From Byssochlamys sp. IMV 00236 (lineage: Eukaryota; Ascomycota; Eurotiomycetes; Eurotiales; Thermoascaceae), in NCBI GenBank assembly GCA_001931875.2, contig MSJH02000792.1, positions 398,734 to 462,733 of the forward strand: DNA of 64,000 nt, read 5' to 3'. The position numbers and the translations under genes were made by a program. Within the stretch, counting starts at the first letter, position 1. Every line of letters starts with the position of its first letter. Positions 1 to 13,427 of the stretch are shown one piece after another. A model generated the notes under the pieces. The model had not been told where the DNA came from, did no database searches, and worked only from the letters and a program-made list of their open reading frames with translations.

Positions 1-935
1 ATTCGACCACAGACTTCCATGTATTGGTCGGTCGTGTGGGTGATGAAAATGTACCTGCGCAAGCAAGAAGGTTTGTTACACACGAACGCCGACGGGCCGA
101 TATCCGGGAATAATGATATGCTCGGATTCTCTTACCTCAGCGGGACATCTAAGCCCAGCGCATTGATCTGCTTTTCGAGATCCTCCCTGTGATTGATTAC
201 ATGCGTCGCGCCCATTTCCTTCACCCATTCGGTCGTATTCGGCCTCGAAGCTGTCGCGATCACCACAGGCAGATTGAGGACCCGACGTGCTATCTGGATG
301 GCGACAGAACCTACCCCGCCAGATCCATTGATGATGAGTAGAGCCGCACGCTCCCCTTTCGGGATCTCCAACCTCTCCACCAACGCCTCGTACGCCGTGA
401 TATACGTCAAAGGCATGACAGCTGCCTGGGTCCAATCAAGGTTCCGGGGCTTATGGCCCACGCTTCGCTCGTCAACGACCTGATACTCCGCATTTGAACC
501 CTGCCGGATCGGATTCCCGGAGTAGTAGACATCGTCTCCTTTCTTAAACAGTTCACAATCTTGTCCGACTGCTATGACTGTACCCGCCGCATCAAAACCG
601 CAGATCTGGAATGGCCGCGGAGCGTTCGCGTAATAGTCTGGCCGCAGCGTATGATGAGTCTATTGTTACATTAGGTCCAGCCTACGGTAGTCACATACCT
701 GGATAGTCATCATACTTTCCCGCACGGACTTTGGTATCGACTGGATTGACTGAACAGGCTTGAATTCTTATTGAGGCTTCGCAGTTAGCACCGATACCAC
801 CAAGGGGCTCGTAAAGGACGATGAGATCTCTTACCGCACTAATAAGTCTCGGCCGTCAGGACCTCTTGGGTCAGGGAGCAGTTTGGGCACAAGATTCTCC
901 ACTGGTCCATATTCCTCGACTCCGATCGCCTTCAT
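1..935 (-). CDS. Zinc-type alcohol dehydrogenase-like (MDR) oxidoreductase, C-terminus off window
   Basis: This is a medium-chain dehydrogenase/reductase of the zinc-type alcohol dehydrogenase-like (quinone oxidoreductase) branch, expected to reduce carbonyl or quinone substrates with NADPH. The start is ATG at 935 (MKAIGVEEYGPVENLVP). Exons rebuilt by hand are 935-835, 766-699, 637-136 and 54 to beyond base 1; all junctions are GT-AG and in phase. Visible motifs are the N-terminal ACSVNPVDTKVR, the GFDAAG turn, and the Rossmann nucleotide loop NGSGGVGSVAIQIARR followed by ATASRPNTTEWVKEMGATHV. The last visible residues are ITHTTDQYMEVCGR. It looks intact, but the last third is outside the window. 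The exact substrate cannot be told from sequence. Confidence 0.85.
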
Positions 936-3900
936 TGCGGTTTAACAGATGCAGTCCCAGGAAAGGAATGAAATACCTGCGTACAAGATCCCAATAAACT
1001 AATATTACAGCTGTCTGCAGCAATGCTCTATCAATGAACGTTCCACGGGATGGAGTTCAATCTTCTCAGCTATCAACACCTGAAGCATACAGATATGTCG
1101 TCATTATGAAAGGACGTGCGCGTAACTGTCAAGCAGCACCGTTGCACGTCAGCTCTGCAACTCTAATTGACCAGCGGATAAATCAACCGATATCTATAAT
1201 CTGGTGCTGCGCGGCTAATTCTTCAGCATGGCTGTACAGCCTGACGATCGTCTTTTGGCCTCAATAATGCCCAATGTGAGCAACGAATCTCAGGGATGTT
1301 GATAAGTCATAAAACGATCGGCCCCGGTACATTCGGAAGAGGTCACTGGGCTAGATATCCATGCGACAATAATTGGTCCTGCGCTAGCTAACAGATCCTA
1401 GTCCTCGATAGGGCGCGCCGATGCAGGACCGGTGTTAACCTTTCGGCATTCTTTTCCTTCACGAACCACGCGCGCCAACGGCCATAAAAGCCATCCGCGA
1501 ACTATTTAACTTAGCTAATCTTCAATGAGAGTAAGGCAACAACGCCTCACTTTAACTAGCGAATACGGCGGCCAGAAAAACTGGAATAAAATCATAAAAA
1601 CTTGGATAAACTACATAAAGAGTTCAATACTTTTATGGTGATCTTTGGGATCGGCGCTCGTATTCATGTCTACTGGTATGGTTGCCATTGATTGGTGTCT
1701 TTTTAGGCACGCTATTTCCTTTCCGCCCCCCGAGTTTGTGGCTCTGTTCGGGCCCCCCATCGATCATCGACACGATGTGCCTGATAGCATGGATCAAGAT
1801 CTGGCTGACTAGTTAAGCTCAATGAAAATGATGAGTCTCATCAATCACAATGAGTGCCTATCTTCAAGACCATTGGATAAAACCGTCATGGTCGGCACCA
1901 GCGTTAGTGTTATATAGTAGTCAACTTTAACAGTGATCTCTAGTTGAAAGGTTCACTTATCATTTCGCCGAAATGGAGTTCGCTCGGCGGTTCGGATATA
2001 CATCCCCGATTCTTGCGCAGTGTTGGTATTTTTGCCTATTATTATTATCCATGGCATTATTATGCACAGAGGTACTGTACATGTGGATCGGTATGATCAC
2101 TCACAGACTACAGTAACTACTGATTTAACCAGCCACAAAATTTGAAATCTTTCACGGTTCTCTTACGTCAGAGTCTTTCCTTGGTTGCTAGCAATAGCAG
2201 TTTCGGGTAGTTACCTAACTCAGAGCAACTGGGCCTGAGTAACTTCTTTACAATAACTATCTCTTCTAATCATGTATCGCTGCTTTTATACCTTTTAGAA
2301 ATACATATATCCTCCAAATTATAAAACCTACTGTCAGCTCTATCTGTTGTGCGCACTGCTATCGTGTGTACATACAAACAAGGAGTTATTATAATTTCAA
2401 CCGAAGTTTGAGATGATAAATGCAGCTGTCAACCAAACTCGTATGGCTTGGAATTTTGGATTTATCTTTTCTCGAGACAGGAATCTCTGTACTGACCCCT
2501 ACTGGGTCTCTTTGAATCTATATACACACCTAGCTAAAAGTAATCAACATAACATATTCTAGGCGACATGAAGCCGAAAATCAAATTCGCCCAGTTAAGG
2601 CACACATCATGTAGAAGTTCGATTTCTTTGCTAATCTGATTAAAATACTTTTTGAGACAAACTTGTTGCGTTTTCAAGGTAGAGTCATGGAATATAGAAG
2701 CCGATCCTCTACTCGTCTTCTTGATGACCCTAAAGTATACTTTCGTGAAGCTGGCACAGTCTTCACTGCTTCGAGAAGTTCATGATCGCCTCCTCTCCTG
2801 AAACGAACCAATGCCTCATTGGCATAGTTAGTGTATATACTGTCACCCAGACAACTTGGCGAATTTGTCTGCGTAGGAAGACACCTGTCAATTATACGTC
2901 TCTCTACTCCATACCGCATGGAGATGCGATAATCATAATTCTTTGTAATAACATACATTTTTAAGAGTAATGGGGTTTGTGTGCCCTTTCCACATCACAA
3001 ACCAGAGGGGTCTTCTCAATAGATTTCAAAGACAGGACATCGCACCTTCGTCCCTTGATCGAGGAGCTAGTCTAGCCAGCAGGCCCGCCTGTCGTCGTCT
3101 TGAGGCATCTTGAAGATTATCTATATACCGCTCTAGTAACTGAAAGGCCTAGTAGAAGGGAATTCAGATACGTATCGAAGAGGATACCAGAAGGTCTGAA
3201 AATACTGTATGAATGAAGATAACTACATGCACACAGGTTGGGATGAAGTCTTAGATTAACCTTCGAACAGGAGTATGAGTTTCTAATGTAAAGGGCCGCT
3301 GCAGATCCTAGAATAGACAATGTTCTGGTGAATGGCGCTTCCTTTCGCAGACGTTGAGAGTACAGTTCACGTAACCTCCCGCTTCTGATCGACACATTCA
3401 TCTGGTAGAGTCTACAGGCACATTCCAAACTACAATAGAGTCCGTCGATGAATGTTAGGTTGTTTGGGGCAATAGGAATTATTACTTATACCAGATTACT
3501 TTTACACATTCTAATGTTCGTGGATTTTTTAAAGATTATACTCATGATGTGGAGAAGACGCCTCCTGCGTATTCCAGCCAAAGGTCCCCTGTATTCTGAC
3601 TATCCCACAATCGTACCGTGACCTTTGCTGACGAATATTCCTTGGGAGTGCTATAAATCCATCGTGAATGATACGCTATTTGAGTAAGCAATACCTTTCT
3701 CATTGGCTAGCCAGAAATGGACTTTATAGAGGGACAATTCATCATAAGGAGGCTAAATCCAAGGGATAAGCTTACTGCGAAGGAGTTATAGAGGACGAAT
3801 AATTAAATCAAGTATGAGCGGACTAGCAATGGACTAACTTACTAAAGCTGTTGTTGGTTGCTATGGCGCTGATATTCGTCTAGTGGTTAACATTAGACTT

Positions 3901-6113
3901 ATCAGATCTATCAGTCTTGACAGAATTGGAATGTCAAAAATTGTAAATCTAGTAAATTGAACAGAGAATGTGTAGCAAACAAATATATAGATCTGATGGA
4001 TCCAGCGGAGTTGACGAAACTGATAGAACAGGTAGCGTAGAATAGGCAGATTTCGCAATGCTTACAGATTAAGCGAGATAGACGGGTTAGTTAGACCGAT
4101 ACATCCAAAAATTCCAGTAAAACTAGCGGATCCAACAAAGATATAGAGTAAAAAGAAATAATTGAACGATTGAGAGGACTGAACAATGGAGGTAGTCTAT
4201 GATATTTACTTCAGTTACCGTAAACAGAAGGCGGTAAATACATCTGACAGTTCAACCAATAAGAAATTTCTGCCGTCTATTAGCGCATTTAGGAATACTC
4301 GGCTTATATAAGGCCCATAAGTCCAGCGCAGAATTTTTCCCGACACGTTCATTATTATTATCATCATGACTATCTGGAGATGATGCCAGCATTGAGGATG
4401 TGCATGGAATTATCTCCGCCGCTTATCCATTTCAAATTGCCAAGAACGGGCTATAATGATAGCTCACTATTGGCCTTCTAATTTACACTTAACTATTTGA
4501 TTCGACTCTTGCGTTGGATGTTGACAATGTTCCCTGTTCGCTGACGGTGTGGACAACCCATATTATTGAGCCCATTTTATTCGGACAAGAGACATGTTTT
4601 AAACCCTAGGACAAACCTCATGATCTACACACCTTTGCACCTTACCCCAGCACGCACGAAAAAACAAAGCCCTATACAGACCCGACACATAAGCTTGCCT
4701 GGTTCGACTTCTTCACAGACTATGATGACTCCTCTTTCTTAATTGCGCGAGGCATATGCAATGTCAATGCTATGCCGGAGAGTGCTAAAGATCAAGCTCA
4801 ACAGTCTGAGTCTGGATATCATATTTGGAAGCGAATGCAGATGAAGTGACTGGTGAATTCTGTATAAATGTGTAGTGATATACCAATGAACGCTTTATTC
4901 TCTCTGCCACATCTAGATATCTCTACTTCCCTGATATATAGATATCCCTAATGTTTGGTAGTCCTCTGCCTATTCTTCTGGAGTACACAAGAATTGCTAC
5001 CTGACTCGTATCACGGGCTGTATCATTGTGAACCCTATCTGTTTCTGTGCATGCAGCATCTTCTGTCACGATATCACGCATTATATAGGTCGACTGACAC
5101 AGAGACGTCGAATCCCCCGAACAAGGCACCGTCTGGTCTGTTTGTCATAGATATTCTTAGGCATTTTTGGCCGCGTATGGCCGCATCGCACTCTTCTTTG
5201 TCATGTTTGACCACCGTAGTGTGGAGCGAGTAGTGCTATCACTATCGTATTGTGGCTGAAGACGCGTGAGAAAATTTTGGGTATGTAAAAAGACAACAAA
5301 GATGCTGATGATATTCTCGGGAATTGCTGGTGGAAGAGAGGTTGCAATAAATAGTCAAGCGATGATCAACAAAAGTGCACGCTGCTCGTATTAGGCAAGA
5401 ATTTCATCAGGATTTCACGATACTACCATTTAGAAAATTGACTCCAAACAAAAGTATCAGCGCTTGAGTTGAGTTGGGATTGGAAAAACACTCATGAGTA
5501 TAAGTATAGACTTCTTCTTATCGGCGAGACGCGTTCTTTGAGAATGGTAATAACAATTCATTATTGACTTAATATGGCTACTACAGTCTACTGAACCCGC
5601 TATACGGGGTATTACCAGGATTTCGTCTAGATAAGCTATAGAATCTCTTCTATCCATTTTGATCTGTTACCCTAAAGGTGTTATGAAGTGTAGTCCATAA
5701 GCCGCTTAAAGACCCCCGGAATATAAAACTCCCAGAAAACTTGTGAATAAACTTTATTCCACATTCTTGCAACTCCCTTTTACCCAAGCCAATTTTTACT
5801 GTGCCTTTATCTATTATATCCGTCCGGACTAGGGAGTCCCTAATACCTCTAGCGCTAGGAGCTTGATAGGATTTCCTACCGTATTATATTCTGCACCTGC
5901 CATTCTTAGATGGCTACTTTCGGGATCTCTACTAAGCTTTAGTTTGTTCTCTAGCTGTCATCTCATTCCTCGGTTCCGCCCCCTATGGTGGCTTTTCGAA
6001 ATTCCGCATTGGTCCTTATCCCTCCTGATCATGTATATTGTCACATTGTATCCAGGTGAAACAGTCATAACAGTGCATCAGTGCTTTTCGCGGAACTTTG
6101 ACTTGGGGGTATG
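936..6113. other. Gene-poor, AT-rich stretch
   Basis: About 5.2 kb with no reading frame over about 105 codons, no recognisable protein motif and no splice-connected coding signal on either strand. It is visibly richer in A+T and in TA dinucleotides than the gene blocks to the right. I found no terminal repeats or transposase motif by eye. It could be decayed repeat sequence, but nothing in it proves that. Confidence 0.5.
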
Positions 6114-6142
6114 TTTTTTTTTTTTTTTTTTTTTTTTTTTTT
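6114..6142. repeat. 29-base poly-T tract
   Basis: An uninterrupted run of 29 T on the + strand, the longest homopolymer in the window. It could be the poly-A end of an old reverse-strand retro-insertion or simple slippage. No flanking target-site duplication was evident. Confidence 0.9.
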
Positions 6143-8100
6143 CCGTATATTGCTAAGGATCGTGACTGGAGCTGCCTTTCTGCATATCGACACGACCAGT
6201 GATCTCCAGGGGGGAGGGGAAGGGAGCACCGTGTACTGTTTCCGTGCCGAGGCAAATACGAGTTAATCTAGCGCTCACTTAGCCACTTGACAGTTTACCA
6301 GCCGGATAAGGTAATACATATCTACCTAATTACTTGACCTTTTGGGATAGGGGCGATTTGGTTGTACTCGGGCCTTACTTGCACTCGGCTTCTTTCCGAA
6401 GTTAGTATGGCTGGTTTGAGGTCTCATATGTTGGCTTTCATGCACGATGTCACGGCACATGTCAGCCCGTTCCAAAGCATATCGGCCGAATCGAGACACT
6501 ATGTGGCTGAATTTCAAACGTGGGCTACAGATGAAGAAGCTGTCGATGCCCACGGCCGAGACCTTCTTAGCACATATATAGTGAATTATAGGACGAGGAC
6601 TTATTGCCGTGCCTCCGTACCACGGCATTATTTTGCGCATAGTAGCATCTCGTTAGAACCACAATTGATGGGATTGGCCTATGTGGATCTTGACCCCAAG
6701 AGCGTGGACGCGCCACGGAAAAAACCGCAGGAAAGACATCATCTGCGGTCGTTAGCAGAGTAACGGTACTGGAGATTCTGGTGGAGCTCCCGGATTAAGA
6801 CTTCGTCTGGATTCTCGAAGTGACAGCGTGTTATAAAGGAAATTCTGGGGTATACTATGTGGGGATCAAGTGGGACAGCAACAGAGGTGGACCGAGGCCA
6901 CGCGGTGTCTGGACTCTGCAGACTCCAGAGAATAATAATAGCTGTGCTTGGAGCCAGAGAGCATCTGCATCCCTCAGGCGCCTAAATCTGTAATCGCCTA
7001 TTAGATAGAGACTGTGATTGGAGATTTCTAACAATGATGCAAGAAACATTGGACTCACCACTTCACCTTCACCACTTGTGCTTTATTTCCGAGGCACAGA
7101 CCATCTACTCCGTACGATCAGAAGAGAACCTGACAGAGCACGCATTGGGACGTATCTGCACAATCCAGGAAGCCACTCAGCTTTTACGCCGTTCTTGTAT
7201 CTCCGGTAGTTACACTTGATAATGATGATAATGTGTATGCTTTGGGACAGTTTTGCAGGCGTGCTAATTTCCAAGACAAGGTGCGCAATCGGGTCGTGAC
7301 GGAACCTGTATTAACCGAGTAGTACTTATTGCAGATCAACACCGAATCCCTGGCACTGGATTACAAAAATCGAGATCCGGCATTCCTCGATTAATAGAGA
7401 ACATGTTAGTCGTTGTATCTAGTGCGGCTGGCGGAAGCGCAGTCGGCAGCATCATACGCCAAATCAGTCCACGCCGGCTTTCTAAGGTAACGGTCTTCCC
7501 GAACGGTCCCCATGGGCTGTGTGATTTTAGGTAGTACTTGTAGCCATGTCGGGCTGTGATTGATGGTGCAGGTGGGGTGGCTTCCACTGGGCCATCACAT
7601 CCGAATCGCTCATCGACCTCCATATGGCGCATTCCAATCGTGACTCGCGCTTGTGTACCAACAAGAATCACCGAAGCGCGAGATGTGCGATGTTTCTCGG
7701 AGCACGGAGGCGTCTGGAGAGCAGATAACTAGAGGGCGACAATCAACCCCGCGGGTCAGAGAAGATTCGAGACGACTAGAGCCCTAGAGACTAGAGTACT
7801 GCTGCGAGGTTCCTGGCAACATCGTCATTTACCCTGGACCCTGGATCCCTGGAAGCACCCGACTAAGCAGGGGAGAGCGTTGAGATAATCTGCGGCCACA
7901 ACCCGCGGAACCAATGGTGCACGTTCACTGTTGGGCGAGGTACGATTCGACTATATCCGAATGAGACGCCAGAGAGCACTTTAAACTAATTGATCGATAA
8001 GCGGAAACCCTCTTTTCCAGTTCTCTTGAGAGCGTTCGGATGTGGGCCCCGAACAATGGCCTGTGGGTGAGTTTTTGCAATTGCGTTCACGTTTCGTGGC
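6143..8100. other. Intergenic; only unrecognised short frames
   Basis: No supported gene. A minus-strand frame at 7336-7671 (about 111 codons, no ATG at its left limit) has fairly natural codon content and includes GMRHMEVDERFGCDG and YYLKSHSPWGPFGK. I do not recognise a family and cannot connect it to other exons. A plus-strand frame at 6362-6763 likewise has no family signature. One copy of the TACTCCGTA 9-mer lies at 7106-7114. Confidence 0.4.
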
Positions 8101-9721
8101 CCCCGAGGACCGCGGGGAGAATCCCGCTAAAAAAAAAGGCCACAAAAGAAGCGGGCCAGCTGTAGTGTAGAATATAATAATAATAAATAATCCCAGAGCA
8201 GAGAGCGTCGTGAGGAGACTGCATCATTGCGCGGAGTTGTATCGCAGTTGTATCGCAGAAGTGCCCATGCTTGACACGCTTGACGTCAACAGTTCACTGA
8301 AGCGGTGGAGAGTTTCGTTCATCTAGACAGTTGGCAGTGCGGAAGAAGACGGCCGCCATCCGCGAGTTTCAGTGTCATCTTGTGAGGATCGTCTTTTGCA
8401 ATTGCTGGAAATACTTATCTCGTCTCGTCTTCGAGCAATTCCACCTCTCCAGGACGCCGTGGAAGTGGATACTCACGGCATCCCCAGCTTTCCCCAGACA
8501 ACACAACTTCAATTCATCATTTCCAGACGGTGAGTACACTTGCGATATACCTCGAGCCTCAATTCCTTGGGTTTCCGCAAGGCACTGTTCCTGGCGCTCC
8601 CCTGAGCCTCTGAATGAGTCGCTGCTCGAAATGCCGGTCCGCCGCAGATCGTTTCCTGACAACCAGACAGACAGACATTTCGGGTGTGCTGCTAGAGTTG
8701 AATCCACGCTCAATGGGGCAATTGAACCATACCTTTAGCCGGCCGTCCTTCTAGCTGTCATTATCGCTCGTGTGCCAGTTGCTTCCCCTCGTTTCATCGT
8801 AGCTTGAAGGCGTGGTTCTTCTACGCCTTATTTACCACCCGGCGCGCTCACCGACCGCGATCCGTGCAGCTTCTCCGTCTCCGCAACATTTTCAAGATCA
8901 TTGTTTTCGCTAACTCGGATCTGACGCAGCACGTCCTGTGTCGTGGCTTTCCGCCAACGACCTCCCCCCAATCTGCGATTCAAGTTTGCTTGCGGCCTTT
9001 GAAGTCACTCTTCTAAGGACCTATACAATTGGTCGAGATTCTCTTCCGCCGGACTTCCCAAGCCTACCGGAGCTGGTGACAACGATTACCCTGATACGAG
9101 GATACGACGACCGGCGCACAAGAACGAGGAACGGCCAATTGGCACGATACGGTTCCCCTCCAAGACGACTCTTCCACCTCAGCGTTACTACACTTGGCAC
9201 ACTGCTCAATCTTCGTCCTCGTCCCAGCTAGCCTTTGCGGAGAATATCGGGCGTGCTCTTTTAGGTCTCAACGCTACCATTGACCTTCGAGAAGAAAAAA
9301 TACAGTTGCTTAGAGAGCCTTGGGAACTGATAACTGAGCGGGCGCAAGGGAACTGTACGCGGGATCTGGACTGACACACATCGGCGCGGCCGCATCCAGC
9401 TCCAGAAGAAGCTGTCCCTGTGGTTTTACAGACCGGCTATAACGATCTGGAGATCCTACTCGTGTGTTTTGTTCCGCAACCCGGTGTCGATCACTCTGAG
9501 GCTAAACCGCAGGATATCCGTTTCTTTTGGCGACGTAAGATAAAGCCGCAACATTCTAGCAAATCCTCCGCGAGGAATCGGAACTACAATTCTCGCAGGC
9601 GGTGCCGCGAGGGTTCACGGTCAGGAGGCTCGACCCCTGCTACGGACCTCTGTGCAGTGTTTCCACTTGTTTTAGAGGATTGTCCAAGCGTTAGGACACG
9701 TGGATTCGAGGTTTAACCAAG
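8101..9721 (+). other. Probable long 5' leader/promoter region of the rsr1-type gene
   Basis: About 1.6 kb directly upstream of the small-GTPase start, with pyrimidine-rich patches and several short ATG frames (for example 8804-9016 and 8938-9231) that show no protein family signal. Ras-family genes of Aspergillus often have long leaders, so 5' UTR with upstream ORFs is a reasonable reading. A transcript map would be needed to place the cap site. Confidence 0.35.
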
Positions 9722-10950
9722 ATGCAGCCACGGTAAGTGCTGATCTAGCCCATGAAACCTCGTCCGTAAGGACATTCCCGGATGTCTCGTATAGCGGAGA
9801 CTAATTCATCAATTGTAACCCAGACGAGAATATCATATCGTCGTGTTAGGTGCTGGTAGGCTCTAGCCTCTTATCTGGCATTGTCGTAAGCGGCTTCACT
9901 GATGCGACCGACCTTAGGTGGAGTCGGGAAGAGCTGTCTTACCGGTAAATAGACCTTTTTTTTTCTCCTTTCTCCCCCTATAGACATCTAGTCACAGCGG
10001 CCTCCGCTTATTCACCATTTTACCAATCCTCTGTTCACCCGACTTCTTCCGTCGCTAGAACCTTGGGACACTTAAGCTTACAATTTCATAGCCCAGTTTG
10101 TACAGAATGTCTGGATAGAGAGCTACGATCCTACAATCGAGGATTCGTACCGCAAACAGATCGAAGTAGACGTGAGTTCGAAGCCTCTTGCCCTTGCCTT
10201 ACCGTGCAGCCGTTAATCTTCCGTAGGGCAAACAATGTATCCTGGAGATGTATGTGCTTCTGACCACGTGATGCGAAAGCAACTGCCTACTTCTTATCGA
10301 AACTGACAAGACTTTCCCTTCCAGCCTCGATACTGCAGGCACAGAACAATTCAGTGAGTAGCACCGCCTTTTTTCCAAGTTATTTTCTTGGAAAACCTGC
10401 TAACATATCTCAGCTGCTATGAGGTATGAGATCCCTGAATACCTTCCTGACAGAATCTCAACTGCAATCGCACCAGATAACGCCAAAAAGATAACAAGCC
10501 CTGACTGATCTTTTATCCAGAGAGCTCTACATGAAGCAAGGACAGGGATTCCTCCTTGTCTTCTCCATAACTAGCATGTCTTCCCTCAACGAGCTGTCAG
10601 AGCTCCGGGAGCAGATTATCCGCATCAAGGACGATGATCAAGTGCCTCTTGTGATAGTCGGAAACAAGTCAGACCTGGAGGAAGACCGCGCCGTATCACG
10701 CGCCAAAGCATTTGCTCTCTCCCAGAGCTGGGGCAATGCCCCCTACTACGAGACATCCGCTCGTCGCAGGGCCAACGTGAATGAAGTCTTTGTAGACCTC
10801 TGTCGACAGGTCATCAGAAAAGATCTACAAGCCACCCAATTGAGACAGAATGAAAACCCCTTGCGCAAGCGCGAAGGGCCCAACCGTCATGATCGCAAGC
10901 GAGAGAGAAAACGAGACTCCAAGCGTAAGGGGCCCTGTGTGATTTTATGA
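9722..10950 (+). CDS. rsr1: Rsr1/Bud1-type Ras-family small GTPase
   Basis: A polarity GTPase of the Rsr1/Bud1/Krev-1 group, acting at the plasma membrane upstream of the Cdc42 module. Eight exons: 9722-9732, 9824-9855, 9918-9944, 10092-10171, 10227-10249, 10325-10353, 10414-10423 and 10521-10950; every junction is GT-AG and in frame. The joined protein shows the P-loop [11 protein letters not shown], the effector loop [16 protein letters not shown], switch [22 protein letters not shown], the NKSDLEED guanine-specificity loop and [10 protein letters not shown]. It ends in a lysine/arginine-rich tail and a CVIL CAAX box; Leu at the last position suggests geranylgeranylation. The effector loop and the TEQFTAM sequence match Rsr1 better than Ras proper. 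Exons of 11 and 10 bases make this gene easy to mispredict. It is convergent with mccB. Confidence 0.93.
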
Positions 10951-11608
10951 GATGGATTAAGAGCGACGCATGAAGGAAAAACAATAGGGAAAAGAAAAAA
11001 GTGAATTAAAGGAAGCCAAAAAAAAAGTGATTTTTTTTGTGCTTCTAGCTTTTTGTTTTTGTTTTTATTTTTTCTACTTTTTTTTCCTTTTTCATATTCC
11101 CCACTAAGCATATAACTGCCATATTTATTCTACTTGCTTTTCTATTTTGATCCCGTTTCATGTTCATGATTATCCTTTCCTCAGAATCGCTTGTTGACAA
11201 CCGCGCCTACTAAATGGCCATTACATGGGCTATTCCTAACGGAAGATTCTACTGATCCGCCACGCCTCTTCTTTCTCCACTCCATCCTGTCCATGATTTA
11301 ATTTCTGACGATTTGAGATGTGGTTAACGTCTTAGAGATTTTGTCTGTTTTGAGCCTCTTCACATGTGTCGAGCATCAGAAAAGCTATTTCATTTTCGTT
11401 TTGGTTTAAGTACAATAATAGATCTTTATCTTTATAGTTCATTGGAGCATTTGATAGTTATATCGTCCGCAAAAAGATAGATTTGATGGCATGTTTGAAA
11501 TCTATGCTTTCTTTATGGATTGCTAGACACGAAACGTGTCCCGCTACGCAGAGATGAACCCGACAGATATCCTTGAAAAATAACTGCACCATCGCTTGAA
11601 CAAGAATT
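10951..11608. other. Convergent 3' region between rsr1 and mccB
   Basis: 658 bases between two gene ends. 11025-11095 is strongly T-rich on the + strand (runs such as TTTTTGTTTTTGTTTTTATTTTTTC), suitable for efficiency elements and poly-A signals of the facing transcripts. No gene is seen. Confidence 0.6.
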
Positions 11609-13427
11609 TTACATCCTGAAGACACCGAACTTTGTCTGAACATCGGCGTCCACATTTCCTCCTAGAGCTGCCGCTAAGCTTAGACCCAGGACTCGTCGGG
11701 TCTGAGACGGAGGGATGACGCCATCATCCCATAGACGAGCAGAGGAGAAGGTCGCTTCGGACTCCAGATCGATACGAGCTTTCAGAGCGGGGTCTGCAGT
11801 ACGGCCAACTGCTTCCATGACGGCAGAGAGTTGCTCAGAGCCCATAACGCCGATTTTGGCGTTGGGCCACATGAAGAGAAGACGGGGCGAGTAAGCCCGA
11901 CCGCTAAGGACAGCGTTAGCCTGAGGATAAATAAAATAATACAGAAGAGGAAGGAGGAACGGATATATTGCGGACTCACCACATTCCGTAATTGCCAGCA
12001 CCGGCACTGGAGCCGAACACGACAGTAAATTTAGGAACATCGGCACAGGCGACAGCCGTGACTAGCTTGGCACCATTTTTGGCAATACCGCCTCTTTCTG
12101 CATCAGCACCGACCATGAATCCCGAGATATTCTGCAAGAAAATCAGTGGGATCTTTCGTTGGGCGCAGAGCTCAATAAAGTGAGCTCCCTTGAGTGAGGA
12201 CTCGGAGAACAGGATGCCATTGTTGGCAACAATGCCAACCTGGGTTCCATAGATTCGGGCGAATCCAGTGACCAGGGTGCTGCCATAGTCACGTTTGAAT
12301 TCGGCGAATTCACTGCCATCGACGATTCGTGCGATAACCTCATGCGCAGGTATCTGACGGCGGAGGTTTGTCCCCACAATTCCCGATAGTTCCTCTGGAT
12401 CGTAGAGAGGTTCCTTAATGGTCTGCGTAGTCGACTGTAGAGGGAAAGAGGCCTTGGGATAGTTCAGGTTTGATATGCACCTGCGCGCAAGAACGAGGGC
12501 GTGTGCATCATCAACCGCCAGATAATCCGTGACACCGGACACCGTGCTATGTAAATGTCCACCGCCTAGGTCTTCTGCGGACACCACTTCTCCCGTCGCT
12601 GCCTTGACAAGTGGAGGGCCTGCAAGGAAGATAGTGCCCTGGTTCTCGACGATGATTGTCTCGTCGCTCATAGCAGGGACATATGCACCTCCAGCGGTGC
12701 AAGGACCCATCACGACCGATATCTGGGGTATCCCCTGTGAGCTCATCCTTGCCTGGTTGAAGAATATCCGGCCGAAATGGTCTTTATCTGGAAAGACATC
12801 GGCTTGGTGAGGAAGGTTGGCACCGCCAGAATCCACGAGATAGATGCAAGGTAGTTTGTTTTCCTGCGCAATTGCCTGGGCACGGAGGTGCTTCTTCACG
12901 GTGATCGGATAGTACGTGCCTCCTTTGACGGTACTATCATTGGCGACAATCATGCAGGTGACACCCTCAACGGTGCCTATCCCAGTAATTATTCCTCCAG
13001 ACGGCACCTCTTCTCCGTACATGTCATATCCCGCCAACGGGGAGAGTTCCAAAAGAGATGTCCCAGGGTCGATAAGCGCCGACACTCGATCTCGAGGCAG
13101 CATCTTTCCTCGTGCCAGATGTTTCTCCTTCGATTTCTGTGGTCCTCCTTGTGCAATCTTCTCGTGCAGCTTCGACATTTTCTCCAACAACTCGTTCATT
13201 TGTGCCGCATTCTCCTGGAAATCAGCGGAGGATGTATCCACCGCCGTGGGAAGGACCGATATCGCGGAAGCATGATGTGGGTGCGTATAGCTGGCAATTG
13301 TTCGTGGATGTGTCGTTAATCCTCCTAACAGTAGCCGTCGTCGAGGTTGTAGTTGGCGACCGGGTAGTGTTTTCGAGGACAAATTGCGGAGAAGGACTAG
13401 GGACGGGCCTCGGATTGTGGGGGCCAT
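11609..13427 (-). CDS. mccB: Methylcrotonoyl-CoA carboxylase beta (carboxyltransferase) subunit, mitochondrial
   Basis: The carboxyltransferase subunit transfers CO2 from biotin on MccA to 3-methylcrotonyl-CoA in leucine degradation, in the mitochondrial matrix. Two exons, 13427-11980 and 11903-11609, give 580 residues, normal for the family. The N-terminus ([20 protein letters not shown]) is a typical arginine-rich presequence. The two-part carboxyltransferase core follows. Visible parts include the acyl-CoA/biotin loops [36 protein letters not shown] and [16 protein letters not shown] in the N half. The C half has [30 protein letters not shown], and [11 protein letters not shown] joined to CGRAYSPR across the intron. 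It starts head-to-head with ivdA 358 bp away, which fits shared control of the pathway. Confidence 0.96.

Noticed and set aside
8331..9231. Several 70-135 codon frames upstream of rsr1
   Set aside because: Rich in Arg, Ser and Cys without domain patterns. They fit chance frames in a leader better than genes.
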